This document shows, one piece after another, positions 8,229 to 17,221 of a stretch of DNA of 64,000 nt. The stretch is from Leptospiraceae bacterium (GTDB lineage Bacteria; Spirochaetota; Leptospiria; Leptospirales; Leptospiraceae). Where the stretch lies: NCBI GenBank assembly GCA_016711485.1, contig JADJSX010000023.1:496001-560000 (forward strand), in the 5' to 3' direction. The translations under genes were made by a program, and so were the position numbers. Each line of letters opens with the position of its first letter. The first letter of the stretch is position 1. The notes under the pieces were generated by a model. It saw only the letters and a list, made by a program, of their open reading frames with translations. It had not been told where the DNA came from and made no database searches.

Positions 8229-8885
8229 CTAAATTTTAATTTGTAGACCGGCAAATATAATCAGAAATTGGGCAGTATAATAGGTCAGAGAAACAAGAAA
8301 TTCTTGGGGAATACTAGATTTTACAAATTTTCCATAAGAGAGAGCTCCATCAGAAAGCATGAATAACCCGGCTCCTAATACTAGCCAACTGCCTTCAACT
8401 TTTTTATACTGTAGATTGAAACTCAAAGAACTTAAGAACATAATTGAGATAATACTAATATAAGAAATTACAATAGGAAGGTAACGTTTCCTTTTATCTT
8501 TGTCTAAATTTTTTATCAAAAATAAAGCATAAGAAATACATATAACTATAATTATAATTATTGGTACAAATGGAATAGAAATAGGTAGACAAAAAAAAGC
8601 GATTGTATAGAACAAATGACCTATTAAAAACGAAATCCCACCAAAGACAAACCAATCTTTTCTAAGTAATAAAATATCCCCCATGACACCAAAAATTAGC
8701 CCGATTAGAAGCCAGAGCTGGAAAGCATTGTTTTTGGTATAAATTACAGATATTGCAACCATAAATAACAAAAGAAAAATTGGGAGAGCTTTAGTATAGA
8801 TATATAGATTTCTATTTTTAAGTTTGCTATAAATTGCCAGAATAGTTAAAACTATATATAAAATTAAAAATATAAAAATGGTCAT
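8229..8885 (-). CDS. YhhN/TMEM86 family membrane protein (lysoplasmalogenase-like)
   Basis: The 218-residue protein is almost entirely hydrophobic with about 8 predicted membrane segments. Two family motifs are present: FGVMGDILLL near residue 70 and GLFMLSDGALSYGKF near residue 175, containing the conserved aspartates. Characterised members hydrolyse the vinyl-ether bond of lysoplasmalogens; in bacteria the role is mostly unknown. Length is normal. It is a single gene convergent with DUF2442, with dispersed repeats between. Confidence 0.82.
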   Translation of the reverse strand: MTIFIFLILYIVLTILAIYSKLKNRNLYIYTKALPIFLLLFMVAISVIYTKNNAFQLWLLIGLIFGVMGDILLLRKDWFVFGGISFLIGHLFYTIAFFCLPISIPFVPIIIIIVICISYALFLIKNLDKDKRKRYLPIVISYISIISIMFLSSLSFNLQYKKVEGSWLVLGAGLFMLSDGALSYGKFVKSSIPQEFLVSLTYYTAQFLIIFAGLQIKI

Positions 8886-9086
8886 ACTTATTTTAAAAAT
8901 ATCCTTTTAGCACAATAAATTCTAAATTCAATTGAATTACTATTATTCACAACCTATATGAAAATGTCATTTGTTACTTTCTTTTTAATGAAAAAGAAAG
9001 TAGAAAGTAAACAAAAAAAATTCTCACCTGCGGAATCTTCTTTTTCATAGCCGCAGAATGCAGAATGTTCTACGGAAGTTCTTCTG

Positions 9087-9120
9087 TATCGCTTTCTTTT
9101 TAGCGCCGAAGCGGCTAATT
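9087..9120 (-). repeat. Dispersed ~30-bp hairpin repeat, copy 2
   Basis: On the reverse strand it reads AATTAGCCGCTTCGGCGCTA then AAAAGAAAG, the same family as 8085-8114 and 29949-29980. It lies in the 8886-9451 gap. That gap otherwise holds only T-rich low-complexity sequence and the fragment listed next. Confidence 0.5.
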
Positions 9121-9198
9121 GTAAGTATACTGTAAATGAAAAACTGATTGTATCTGGAGGACAAACATAAAATCTTGTAAGTTCCGGTTCGATGTATA

Positions 9199-9447
9199 TT
9201 GGTTTATGGCTTTAGGTATCAAGTAAGCAGTACATTGAATACATACTTAAATGGACTTTCTGTCCATACCGCTGGAATCGGAGCAACTCCTTTCTCCGGT
9301 AACACGGATATTCAGATAGATTGGATAAATGCATATTATGCGTATATGAGTAAACAGCCGTTGAATCGAAATGACTCAATGCACTCAAGTTGGATAACGC
9401 ATAGGCGGTTAACCATTAAGAACAAGAAAAAAGAAATAGACTCGTGA
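9199..9447 (+). pseudogene. Probable fragment of a concanavalin/LamG-like domain
   Basis: An 82-codon frame reads STLNTYLNGLSVHTAGIGAT followed by PFSGNTDIQIDW, which looks like strands of a LamG or concanavalin-like lectin domain. The following 40 residues do not look protein-like, and upstream frames are closed by stops. It is probably a relic of a larger secreted protein. No ribosome binding site is seen. Confidence 0.3.
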
Positions 9448-9451
9448 AGTA

Positions 9452-10267
9452 TTAATTTTGAGTACTTTCTAATTGTTTAAGTAGGAGTAAGTTACATCCA
9501 ATTCCACCAATTTTAACTCGATAACACATTTTGAGATGAATGTTTTTGCTAAATACTTTTTCGATCAATTTTTTTGAATGACGAATTGCGTATTCTGCGG
9601 CTAATTCATGTAAGGTGATAGCGGAGTTTTGAGCAAATATCATTCCCCTTTTTGTAAAGTTGGAGTCCTTATTTAGGCAATCGTGTGTTCCTCCATAAAT
9701 AAAAGATTTTATTTCATTTTCATTTTTGAAATAACATTCAAATTGAGCTAGTGGACTTTCTAAAAAAATGTCTGGAAAATATCCGGTTTGGATGTAAGAG
9801 GGAGGAGGAAATTTATGAAAGGATTCAATATCAGCTAGGATAAAACTAAAATTATGAATTTCTACCCAGTTACTATGTGAATAAAAATCCTGAACAATGT
9901 GAAGGGCAAGTCCCGTGTACCTTAGGGCTTGGCTCTGGGATTGGGCAGCATATGCATTTTCTAATAATTGTTTTAATCTAAAGGAACATCCAATTAGATC
10001 ATTATTGTCACAGTGGTAAGTTTGGTTTTTTTGATAGTTGGGATTATAGTCATTTTCCCCTGACATATACCAGAGTTGTGAACCACATAAAAAATCTACT
10101 TCATAGGATTTATTTTGACCCATCCGCACTAACGCTTCCGTTGTGATAGTGCTGTGTAAGTAGGGACCCATTGCTCCAAAGGAATATAATTTTTCCCAAG
10201 ATAACTCAAACCACAAAAATAAAAAAATCAAAACAATAGAAAGTTTTTTATTGGAGAATAATTTCAT
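9452..10267 (-). CDS. Secreted HET-C-related / phospholipase C-fold protein
   Basis: The 271-residue protein starts with a signal peptide (KKLSIVLIFLFLWFELSW, residues about 7-24). The mature part begins near FGAMGPYLHSTITTEAL, and the hallmark HIVQDFYSHSNWVE lies at about residues 123-136. This His-rich pattern is shared by HET-C-like proteins and the zinc-dependent phospholipase C / S1-P1 nuclease fold, in which H and D residues bind metal. Further possible ligands are ITLHELAAEYA near the C-terminus. Activity is not assignable from sequence. It is followed 51 bp upstream by a lipoprotein on the same strand. Confidence 0.65.
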   Translation of the reverse strand: MKLFSNKKLSIVLIFLFLWFELSWEKLYSFGAMGPYLHSTITTEALVRMGQNKSYEVDFLCGSQLWYMSGENDYNPNYQKNQTYHCDNNDLIGCSFRLKQLLENAYAAQSQSQALRYTGLALHIVQDFYSHSNWVEIHNFSFILADIESFHKFPPPSYIQTGYFPDIFLESPLAQFECYFKNENEIKSFIYGGTHDCLNKDSNFTKRGMIFAQNSAITLHELAAEYAIRHSKKLIEKVFSKNIHLKMCYRVKIGGIGCNLLLLKQLESTQN

Positions 10268-10318
10268 ATAACCCTTAGACTTCGTGTAACAAATGAAAGA
10301 AAAAGAAAGCTATCTAAA

Positions 10319-10699
10319 TTATTTTTTCTGACGTTCCTTGGTCGCGCTTGTACTTCCGGAAGTAAATATTATTTTATCTGCAGATAAAACTTTTATAGTA
10401 ACGTTGCCGGTATCACCTTCCTCACAATTAATATTGTAGGTATTTCCGTCGTTCGTAAAATCTTTAATTTTCGTACAACCCCCCATTGATGTATCAAAGA
10501 CTTCTGTTGCGGTAATAGAAAGCGCCGGACAATCCATTCCCGCAGCGCCTTCCTCACAATAATTGCCATGAATAGATGTTGGTAAGGTATTCGATTTTAT
10601 GTCCGCACCATTTGTAGTTTGATTATTCGATTCCGGTTTACAAAAACCGAAAATTAATGCAAGGCCAAAGACCAAGCTGAGGAACAGAATTTTTTTCAT
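10319..10699 (-). CDS. Small lipoprotein
   Basis: The 126-residue protein has a type II signal peptide (KKILFLSLVFGLALIFGFC), the lipid-bearing cysteine being at residue 20 in a loose spirochaetal lipobox. The mature part is acidic with several cysteines (NYCEEGAAGMDCPALS, GGCTKI, NINCEEGDTG) that may form disulphides. No family is recognised. An AGGAG-like sequence lies about 9 bp before the ATG. It probably faces the periplasm or surface. Confidence 0.75.
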   Translation of the reverse strand: MKKILFLSLVFGLALIFGFCKPESNNQTTNGADIKSNTLPTSIHGNYCEEGAAGMDCPALSITATEVFDTSMGGCTKIKDFTNDGNTYNINCEEGDTGNVTIKVLSADKIIFTSGSTSATKERQKK

Positions 10700-10815
10700 T
10701 TCAATAACTCTCCTAATGCTATCACTATCAAAATAGAATGATTTTTTAGCAAGATTTTTTCCAATTAGATACTACTGAAGGGACTCCGTTTTTCGGGAGC
10801 GAGGAGTAAAAAGTG

Positions 10816-10848
10816 AGATACAAATTAGCGTTAGTCGCTAGAAAGATA
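10816..10848 (+). repeat. Dispersed ~30-bp hairpin repeat, copy 3
   Basis: The segment reads GATACAAATTAGCGTTAGTC then GCTAGAAAG, a member of the family listed at 8085-8114. It is intergenic between two convergently arranged lipoprotein ends. Confidence 0.5.
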
Positions 10849-10926
10849 AATAACTTCCTATTGTCTGTGATTTCCCACAAATGTTTTCCATTAGAGATAG
10901 AGATTCGAAAGATTTTGAAAACCTTA

Positions 10927-11322
10927 CTACCGAGAATCCGGTTTTTCCCTAAATCTACCTACAATTTGCCATTCTCCAATTTTATCTGGTTTCATTATAA
11001 ATGCACTTTCCCCTTTTGTCCACCAAACTAACGTTTTTTGATCCGTATATCGCGCTCCAGAAGCTGCCTCACCTTGCTCTAGGGTGACTTCGTTTCCATC
11101 ATTCATGCGTAGGGTCACTGAAAAAATGCCTTCCGAAACAGGGTTATGATAGATTGCTGTAAGAGACTGTCCTGTTTCATCTAAATATTCTACTTGAATA
11201 TCATTATGAGTTTTTTGACATACATTAAAAATAATCAATCCCAAGAGACAAAAAATGGGCATGCAAAAACGAGAGAAAAAATAGGTTAATTTTTTCTTGA
11301 TGGAGTTTGCTTTAGATTTCAT
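10927..11322 (-). CDS. Lipoprotein with MliC-like lysozyme-inhibitor domain
   Basis: The C-terminal half matches the MliC family of membrane-bound inhibitors of C-type lysozyme (VEYLDETGQ..TAIYHN, GNEVTLEQGEAASGARYTDQ, LVWWTKGESAFI). A hydrophobic segment ending LIIFNVCQK gives a plausible lipid-attached cysteine. The frame is open to ATG 11370. The first 16 residues of the longer form (MVFETSKRILETANEL) are encoded by the dispersed repeat at 11321-11398. I therefore prefer ATG 11322 (MKSKANSIKKK), which gives a basic n-region. Neither start has a clear Shine-Dalgarno. MliC proteins protect peptidoglycan from host or environmental lysozyme. Confidence 0.6.
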   Translation of the reverse strand: MKSKANSIKKKLTYFFSRFCMPIFCLLGLIIFNVCQKTHNDIQVEYLDETGQSLTAIYHNPVSEGIFSVTLRMNDGNEVTLEQGEAASGARYTDQKTLVWWTKGESAFIMKPDKIGEWQIVGRFREKPDSR

Positions 11323-11398
11323 TAATTCATTAGCAGTTTCTAATATTCTTTTGCTAGTCTCAAATACCATAGTTTTCTATTTTTGCGTAAGGTCAGTT
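11321..11398 (-). repeat. Dispersed ~75-bp repeat, copy C (overlaps gene start)
   Basis: On the reverse strand the blocks CTTACGCAAAAA, AGAATATTAGAAA and GCTAATGAATTA match copies at 2058-2135 and 14455-14529. Here the repeat runs into the open frame of the MliC-like lipoprotein. Confidence 0.65.
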
Positions 11399-11404
11399 AA
11401 TTAA

Positions 11405-11699
11405 TGCTACTTTGTCAAGTTGGCTTAAACTTAATTCTATCGAGGTTTTTAATGCAATAGTTTTTCTAAAAAACTCATAGACAAAAAATAAACAGGGCAG
11501 ATCTTTTTCTATTTTTCCAAATGCAAAAAGGTCTTAATGGAGCATTTGCAGCGTGTTAAGGCAATAAAATCGCTGCTGCGGGCTTTCTTTTCTTTTTTGC
11601 TTACTTTTTTCTTTTCTCTTCCCATGAAAGAAAAGAAAAAAGTAAGATTAATAAATCCTACTCTGGGACGAAGTAGTTTGGCGACTTGACAAAGTCGCA
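11405..11699. mobile_element. MITE, full-length copy 1 (IS701-like termini)
   Basis: This non-coding 295-bp element has inverted ends TGCTACTTTGTCAAGT and, on the other strand, TGCGACTTTGTCAAGT. It is flanked by a TTAA duplication (11401-11404 and 11700-11703). The centre holds a long T/A-rich hairpin around 11600-11645 (CTTACTTTTTTCTTTTCT and its complement). The ends match the IS701-like element at 22198-23521, so it is probably a deletion derivative moved by that transposase. Other copies are at 19604-21115, 30479-32757 and 52691-54010. Confidence 0.85.
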
Positions 11700-11727
11700 T
11701 TAATAATTATAGTTATATACTGTCTAT

Positions 11728-14208
11728 TTAAAATTCAAAATTTAAACTAAATAAAAAATACCTTCCTGGTTGCGGTAGAATAGAATTTCTATAACCTAGT
11801 GATCTTTCATAAAAATTATTTCCTGAATCTGCTCCCTCCTGCCCGGGGTGATAGTAGGAATGATTTAACATATTAAATACTTTTAAGACAAGTGTGGAAT
11901 ATTTTAAATTAAAAGAGAAAGTTCCGTTAAATAGTACGTAGTTATCAAGTATAATTCCACTGTCCCTTTGACCAAATTCTCCTTTATTCCTCAGTTCATT
12001 TCTTAAATATAATTGCCTTGGACCAACATAATTGGCTCTAATATTTATATTTAATAAATTTTGTATTGGTAGGTTAAACCCCATACTTACTTTATGCGAA
12101 GATATGTCTCCTAACGTTTTATAGGATTGTTTTCTGGGTAGTGGTGGAGCGGAAGGATTCAATGTATAAAACTCATTTTCGTATTTTCCAAGAATTGTTG
12201 TACCTTGAGTCCAATCGACCGGATTTACATTTGTGGGAGTCCAGTCTGTTCTAGGAGCGTTAAAATTATAATAGGTTTCACTTAATGCTTCTGTGAATGT
12301 ATAATAGAAATAAATATCTAATTTTGCAGAATTCGAAATAGGATTGTTGAATAGGAGTTTATTTCTGAATTCAAAACCATAGATTTTACGAGAGCCATCA
12401 TTTTTTGCTGTCTCTTTAATTACATGTTCATATCGGGAGTAATAAAAAGAAATCTCCGGTTTCCAATTATTAAATTGATCCATTATAATTAACTCAGAAG
12501 TTCTTACTTTTTCTGGTTTTAAATTTTGATTGGGTTGCCTACCCGACCATCCACCGTAGAGTAAAATAAAAGCAGGCTCCTGAAAGGCTTCTCCATATAA
12601 AAGTTTTACTGTTCCTGATCTACTGTAGTTATAAATTGCAGTTATTCTTGGATTTAAAGATTGCCCATATAAGGAATTATGATCATAACGTATTCCGGGA
12701 CTAAAACGAAAATTACCAACTTCATAGGTTCCTAGAAAAAATCCTCCCATATCATATACTTGTAATATATTATTGTAAGGCATTCTCTTTTTTCCATCAG
12801 GCATTTTTATATATACAGGATTATCACTATTTTGCACTGCAAGTCCATTTGGAAAAATTGCTGATACGTCTACAGCTTGTTTGCCTTCATATTGATTCCA
12901 CGAATTATAAGAACCAGGCCAATATCCTGGAATATCGAACTGTTTAGTCATATCCCTTCTTTCGAATTTTACTCCTCCGGTAAAATGCAATTTGCTGCTT
13001 ACTACATAATCAATATTATGATTGAACAACCAGCTTTTATTTTGATTGCCCCAGTAAGTTTGGCTTAAATAAGAATAGGCTCCATTGTTTCTGCTAAAAT
13101 CGGGTTCTGCTTCAGACCATTGTCCCCTGAATGCAGATTCTCTATAAGTAAACAATGTATTTGTAGTCATGGATTCATTTACCACATTTGCATATTCTAC
13201 AAAAGCCTGTTTATTATTAACTTCCCATAAACCGTTAACCTGCGCTCTGTCTCCTGGGTATTTAACTCCATACCCTTCATTCCTACTCCAAATAATTCCT
13301 CCCAGTTTTAATCCTCCTTTTCCGACACTGGTAACAATTCCGTAATCTCTAGTTGGATCATAATAATGAGATAAGTTTCTTCCTTCATTTCTATAATACC
13401 GATTTGGACCCCATACTTCATTATTTCCTAACCAGTAGTTTGAGTTAAATCCTGTTCTATTGGAAAGGTCTGGTTCATCGCTTGAGAAAACTTTTCCAGA
13501 AGCGGCTAATGTCCATTTTCCGATGGCAGCATAAGAACCGGCATCTATACTTCTTGTATTATAAGAGCCGGCTATGAGAGAGACTTTCGTAGAGCTATAG
13601 TTTCCATTTTCTTTCTTTTTATCATTTTTCATTTCAGAACCATCGTGGGTGATAATATTGATTATCCCCTGAAATGCGTTAGGACCATAGGCTGCAGAGG
13701 CAGGGCCGTAGAGAACTTCTACTCTTTTTATATTAGACATTGGAATTTGTCTGGATAATTCTGCTTCCTGCGTGTACAAGTCATTTTGAATTTTATTATC
13801 TATCATAAAAAGAGTTCTAGACATAAAGGGAGTTCTATATCCTCTTTGGTAACCCATTAAGTAGGGAATACCATTTGAAAAGGATAAATCAAATCCGGGA
13901 AGGTCGTAAAGAATTTCGTCTATACTTGCGTAACCTCTATTTCGAATGTCTTCTTCCGAGATAACTACCATACTGGCAGGAGCTTTTTGTAAATTTTCAT
14001 TTCTTCTTGAAGCTGTTATTACAATTTGTTCTTCTAATTTGAAAAAATTCTCTTCTGAATTTTCGGTCTTTGATTTTATATTATCATTGGATTTTTTTTC
14101 TAAGGATAAATCGGGAGAATTTGCCGGTGGTTGGTTATCTGTTTTTTCCTGTGAAAGTAGGGAAAATGTTATGAATATAGATAGAATTAAATTCAAAGTT
14201 TTAAGCAT
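11728..14208 (-). CDS. TonB-dependent outer-membrane receptor
   Basis: This receptor of about 826 residues has a signal peptide (KTLNLILSIFITFSLLSQ), a plug domain and a long beta-barrel ending in the aromatic terminus FSLNFEF. The plug carries SMVVISEEDIRNRGYASIDE, IDNKIQNDLY and RVEVLYGPASAAYGPNAFQG, the standard TonB-receptor motifs. Such proteins import siderophores, cobalamin, sugars or metals using energy from TonB/ExbBD. The ligand cannot be read, and no riboswitch or Fur-like box is recognisable upstream. I prefer ATG 14208 over 14238 because it begins the signal peptide and has AGG at a suitable distance. The region is otherwise alone on its strand. Confidence 0.9.
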   Translation of the reverse strand: MLKTLNLILSIFITFSLLSQEKTDNQPPANSPDLSLEKKSNDNIKSKTENSEENFFKLEEQIVITASRRNENLQKAPASMVVISEEDIRNRGYASIDEILYDLPGFDLSFSNGIPYLMGYQRGYRTPFMSRTLFMIDNKIQNDLYTQEAELSRQIPMSNIKRVEVLYGPASAAYGPNAFQGIINIITHDGSEMKNDKKKENGNYSSTKVSLIAGSYNTRSIDAGSYAAIGKWTLAASGKVFSSDEPDLSNRTGFNSNYWLGNNEVWGPNRYYRNEGRNLSHYYDPTRDYGIVTSVGKGGLKLGGIIWSRNEGYGVKYPGDRAQVNGLWEVNNKQAFVEYANVVNESMTTNTLFTYRESAFRGQWSEAEPDFSRNNGAYSYLSQTYWGNQNKSWLFNHNIDYVVSSKLHFTGGVKFERRDMTKQFDIPGYWPGSYNSWNQYEGKQAVDVSAIFPNGLAVQNSDNPVYIKMPDGKKRMPYNNILQVYDMGGFFLGTYEVGNFRFSPGIRYDHNSLYGQSLNPRITAIYNYSRSGTVKLLYGEAFQEPAFILLYGGWSGRQPNQNLKPEKVRTSELIIMDQFNNWKPEISFYYSRYEHVIKETAKNDGSRKIYGFEFRNKLLFNNPISNSAKLDIYFYYTFTEALSETYYNFNAPRTDWTPTNVNPVDWTQGTTILGKYENEFYTLNPSAPPLPRKQSYKTLGDISSHKVSMGFNLPIQNLLNINIRANYVGPRQLYLRNELRNKGEFGQRDSGIILDNYVLFNGTFSFNLKYSTLVLKVFNMLNHSYYHPGQEGADSGNNFYERSLGYRNSILPQPGRYFLFSLNFEF

Positions 14209-14454
14209 TACTGTACCTAATTTAAATGTTAGCCTCATTTAGATTCGTTATATTTATACTCCTATTTCTAATTTCGATTCACTCGATTAGAAATAGGAGG
14301 TAGATTGAGATTGCCCACGTTCGACAAACTCAGTGCAAGTGTTGGCGACTTGAGGCTAATTGCCACAAACCCCATCTTTCTTTAATTTTTAAAATCAGTT
14401 CTAATCAATATTCATATAATCTATTCCAATTCTTATTGGAAATTTGAATTAGTT

Positions 14455-14529
14455 ACTGACCTTACGCAAAAAAGAAAAATTAGGAAAATTAAAGTTAAAT
14501 TCAGAATATTAGAAAAAGCTAATGAATTA
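14455..14529 (+). repeat. Dispersed ~75-bp repeat, copy B
   Basis: The ordered blocks CTTACGCAAAAAAGAAAAAT, AGAATATTAGAAA and AGCTAATGAATTA match copies A (2058-2135) and C (11321-11398). The gap 14239-14914 holds this copy, a short reverse GAGATGTTTTGAAC repeat (14581-14603), a copy of the 30-bp hairpin repeat (14785-14816) and no gene that I can support. Confidence 0.6.
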
Positions 14530-14784
14530 CTAATATCTATTTTCTTTTTTTATATTACTTTTGAAAAACTTCCCCTGCTTAGTTCAAAACATCTATCTAT
14601 GAATAAAACACAATCCATTTTTGTTATACCCATTCTTTAAAGTAAATTTAGAATTAAAATTAGGTAATCTGCTTTCGCTAGAGCTGAGAATGGGGAACAC
14701 CCCTTTCTAGAAAAATAGTGGAAATTATTCGCGAGAGATGGTATTTAAGCTTTTAATTCGTAGGATAGATTGAGAGAGAAGTTA

Positions 14785-14816
14785 AATACAAAGTAGGCAG
14801 TCGGCGCTAGAAAGAA
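14785..14816 (+). repeat. Dispersed ~30-bp hairpin repeat, copy 4
   Basis: It reads AATACAAAGTAGGCAGTCGG then CGCTAGAAAG, the same family as 8085-8114. It lies about 100 bp upstream of the caspase-fold gene start. Confidence 0.45.
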
Positions 14817-14914
14817 ACCTAGACTAGGTAAGGGACTCTTGTATTTTGGGAAAAACTTTGGTTCTCTTTGAAAACTTTTTGACATTTGTACCTAGTTATA
14901 GTAAAGATGGTAAA

Positions 14915-16389
14915 ATGTATATTTCTTCTTGGCTAAAATGTCTAACGTTCCTTGTGGGATTAATCTATATATTCCCCATTTCGGGAGAAAACGATATTCG
15001 AAAGAGCCAAGAAGGAACTGGAAAAAAATACCAATTTGTAAAAAAGGGATAAAATTAAAATCCCTCGACGAAGAAAACCAAGGGAATCGTTATGCGATCA
15101 TCATTGGGATCAACGAATACGAAGACACAGCGATTAGTAAATTAAACAAAGCGCGTAACGATGCGAAAGCACTCGATAGACTTCTAAAAGCACAGGGACA
15201 ATTCAATAAGGTATTTCTATTTACGGATGACGTTGACCCACAAAGTAAAAAATACCCAAACGCAGAAAACATCCTTGGGCGACTCAGGGAAATTCTTTCC
15301 GGTGCAGAAGAAAATGATTTAATTCTAGTTTTCTTTTCCGGTCATGGGGTAACAGACAAAGACGGCAAAGGTTACTTGGTCGCTGTAGACTCGGAACAAT
15401 CGAATATTTTTTCTACCTCTGTTCCTGTCGACAAAATCGTAACAGAACTTTCAACCTTTAACAAATCCTTACTCCTTTTAGATGCCTGCCGTGATGTGGT
15501 TTACAAGACGAAGTCGCTAGAACAAAACCCATTACAAACAGATCGTTATGCTAAAGCGAAACTAGCGGCTACTTTCTATTCTACGCAGTCAGGATATTTT
15601 AGTTTTGAAGATGAAGATTCCGATTATGGGGTATTCACCCGTTATCTCCTAGAAGGACTCGAAGGAAAAGCAGATTCCAACAAAGACAATGTGGTATCCT
15701 TTACGGAAATCGAACAACACGTCCAAGATGCGGTAAATAAATGGTCAACGAAATACAACAAAAAACAAAAACCTTCTACGGAAATTCACGGAGAAAAATT
15801 TGGCGATCTCGCTCTCACCTTATCCGATGGTTCGGAAAAAAGTTTAATCATTGAAAAAAAAGACGCGAATTCTAATGCACGAAAAGGTATGTTTTGGAGA
15901 TCTCTTGTTCTTCCTGGCTGGGGTCAGTGGCATGGAAAGGATTATGGATTTGATCCTTCTACTCAAAAAATGAAGGCTTCTTTTTTTGGAATTGGTTCCT
16001 TTTTACTTTTAGCAAATCTCTACCACGAAAATAATTTATACAAAGAAGCAAAAGACAACTACAAACAAGAATCAATGCTTAATGTAGCAACTAGCGCAAG
16101 TAGTCCGTTTGTATTTGCCCCTGCTCTTTACACATTCACAAGAGCAGAAGCCGCAAGCACCGAATACCAAACAGCCTCGAACCGAGCGAATCTTTCCGTT
16201 ATTGCTTTACTTGGATTTATGACTCTAAATCTTTTAGATGTTTCTTTTTTCGGGAACATAACAACGTTTAACCCCTTCTTAAAAGAAGCACCAATAGCAT
16301 TTATGAGAGGAGAATTCAAAGTAACCACAGAAAAATTTTTCGGACAAATGGGAGAGAAGGGGGAAGTTGAAATTCGATTTGCGTTTTAG
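14915..16389 (+). CDS. Secreted caspase-fold (peptidase C14) protein, signal peptide and catalytic domain joined by a -1 frameshift
   Basis: The frame from ATG 14915 encodes a signal peptide (YISSWLKCLTFLVGLIYIFP) and closes at TAA 15050-15052. The catalytic domain is in the -1 frame and stays open to 16389. It has NRYAIIIGINEYEDTAISKL, the catalytic His in FFSGHG (codon 15343-15345) and the catalytic Cys in LLLLDACRD (codon 15487-15489). The two frames meet at A AAA AAG (15040-15046), the classic dnaX-type slippery heptamer, two codons before the zero-frame stop. A -1 slip gives a continuous protein of about 490 residues. The C-terminal part has PGWGQWHGKDYG and hydrophobic segments resembling DUF5683-type membrane regions. 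Programmed slippage and a simple indel cannot be told apart here. Confidence 0.75.
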
Positions 16390-16530
16390 TAGACGTTCCC
16401 TTCGGCGGAGTTTATACCGAGCGAAGTCGAGGTGCTCAGGGAACGGACTGGTACGAAGAGCCCTATACAATAAAGTCCGCTCGGTGAGCGGAGCCGAACC
16501 GAGCGGTGTAGTACAAGGAGAATTTTTTTT
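16390..16530 (+). repeat. GC-rich hairpin/RBS module, copy A
   Basis: The module holds GTTCCCTTCGG...AGGGAAC and a second stem CCGCTCGGT...ACCGAGCGG, then GTAGTACAAGGAGAA and an ATG at 16531. Copies are at 17222-17342 and 18657-18747. Here the ATG after the RBS opens a frame that runs antisense through the toxin-antitoxin pair and is unlikely to be a gene. Confidence 0.6.
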
Positions 16531-16544
16531 ATGAACAAAAGAAA

Positions 16545-16904
16545 TTATTTTTTAAAGGGGTTAATGATGGTTAGTTCTTTGATATTTTTAAAATCATTTT
16601 CATTTACTGTTACAAGCGGAAGGCTTCTTGCTAAGGCAGACGCTGCAATGATAGAATCTGCAAGTTTGATTTTACTTTTTTGGCGAAGAGCAATGGAAAG
16701 TTCTTTTATTTCTTTGTTGATTGAAATTACTTCTGTATTTTGGAAAAATTCAATAAATTCAGCTTTCTCTTTTGGGGAAAGATTGTGGTATCCGAGGACT
16801 TCAATTTCGGTTACGATTGAAACAACTACCAAGCGATCCTGGAAACTATCTTTCTTGATCGTTCCATTGGAAAGGTATATTACAATATTAGTGTCTAATA
16901 CCAT
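16545..16904 (-). CDS. VapC-family PIN-domain toxin
   Basis: The 119-residue PIN-domain protein has the expected acidic residues: D4 in MVLDTNIVIYL, E33 in VTEIEVLGY, D82 in KLADSIIAASA and D103 in VTVNENDFK. These coordinate metal for RNA cleavage. VapC toxins cut tRNA or rRNA when freed from their antitoxin. The ATG follows the antitoxin TAA with no spacing, which is typical translational coupling. The pair lies antisense between two copies of the hairpin/RBS module and looks like an inserted cassette. Confidence 0.85.
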   Translation of the reverse strand: MVLDTNIVIYLSNGTIKKDSFQDRLVVVSIVTEIEVLGYHNLSPKEKAEFIEFFQNTEVISINKEIKELSIALRQKSKIKLADSIIAASALARSLPLVTVNENDFKNIKELTIINPFKK

Positions 16905-17159
16905 TTATCTACCAGGAAGTTTTCTATCTTCCCGTAAGGATTTTTGCCATTTAACGGGATCGGGAATTTTCTTTTTAAGAGTTCCAAGTTTTGCGATATT
17001 TTCCAAATGCGTAAGTGCTTCATTTGAGTTTTTGGCGACACGTTTTACTTTTTGGATATTTGAAGTCTCTGTTATGACTTTCATTTTAAGTCTTTGCGCA
17101 AGAAGGAGAATAACTTCTTTATCAGCCGGATTTGACACTTTAAGGGTAATAGTTTCCAT
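16905..17159 (-). CDS. VapB-like antitoxin
   Basis: The 84-residue protein directly precedes the PIN toxin. Its N-terminus (METITLKVSNPADKEVILLL) resembles small antitoxins that bind DNA through this part. The basic C-terminus (PDPVKWQKSLREDRKLPGR) would wrap the toxin. The exact antitoxin subfamily is not recognised. Upstream on the reverse strand is AAAAACATCTTGACAAAA (17186-17200 region), also found before the second pair, and likely contains the promoter -35 box. Confidence 0.75.
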   Translation of the reverse strand: METITLKVSNPADKEVILLLAQRLKMKVITETSNIQKVKRVAKNSNEALTHLENIAKLGTLKKKIPDPVKWQKSLREDRKLPGR

Positions 17160-17185
17160 AGATAGAGTCTGGTTTCAATTTCAGT

Positions 17186-17203
17186 TTTGTCAAGATGTTT
17201 TTG
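17186..17203 (-). promoter_or_regulatory. Shared TTGACA-containing promoter segment before vapB
   Basis: On the reverse strand the segment reads AAAACATCTTGACAAAA, with TTGACA at 17188-17193. The same string precedes the DUF433 antitoxin at 18637-18653. No convincing -10 is seen at ideal spacing here. Confidence 0.4.
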
Positions 17204-17221
17204 ATTTGTGGGATTTGGGGT

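Noticed and set aside
14209..14400. Cobalamin or iron regulatory element before the TonB receptor
   Set aside because: No B12-box, riboswitch core or convincing Fur-like palindrome could be found by eye.
14846..15052. 68-codon frame as a separate small gene
   Set aside because: It ends at the slippery heptamer and supplies the signal peptide that the caspase domain otherwise lacks, so it is treated as the 5' part of that gene.
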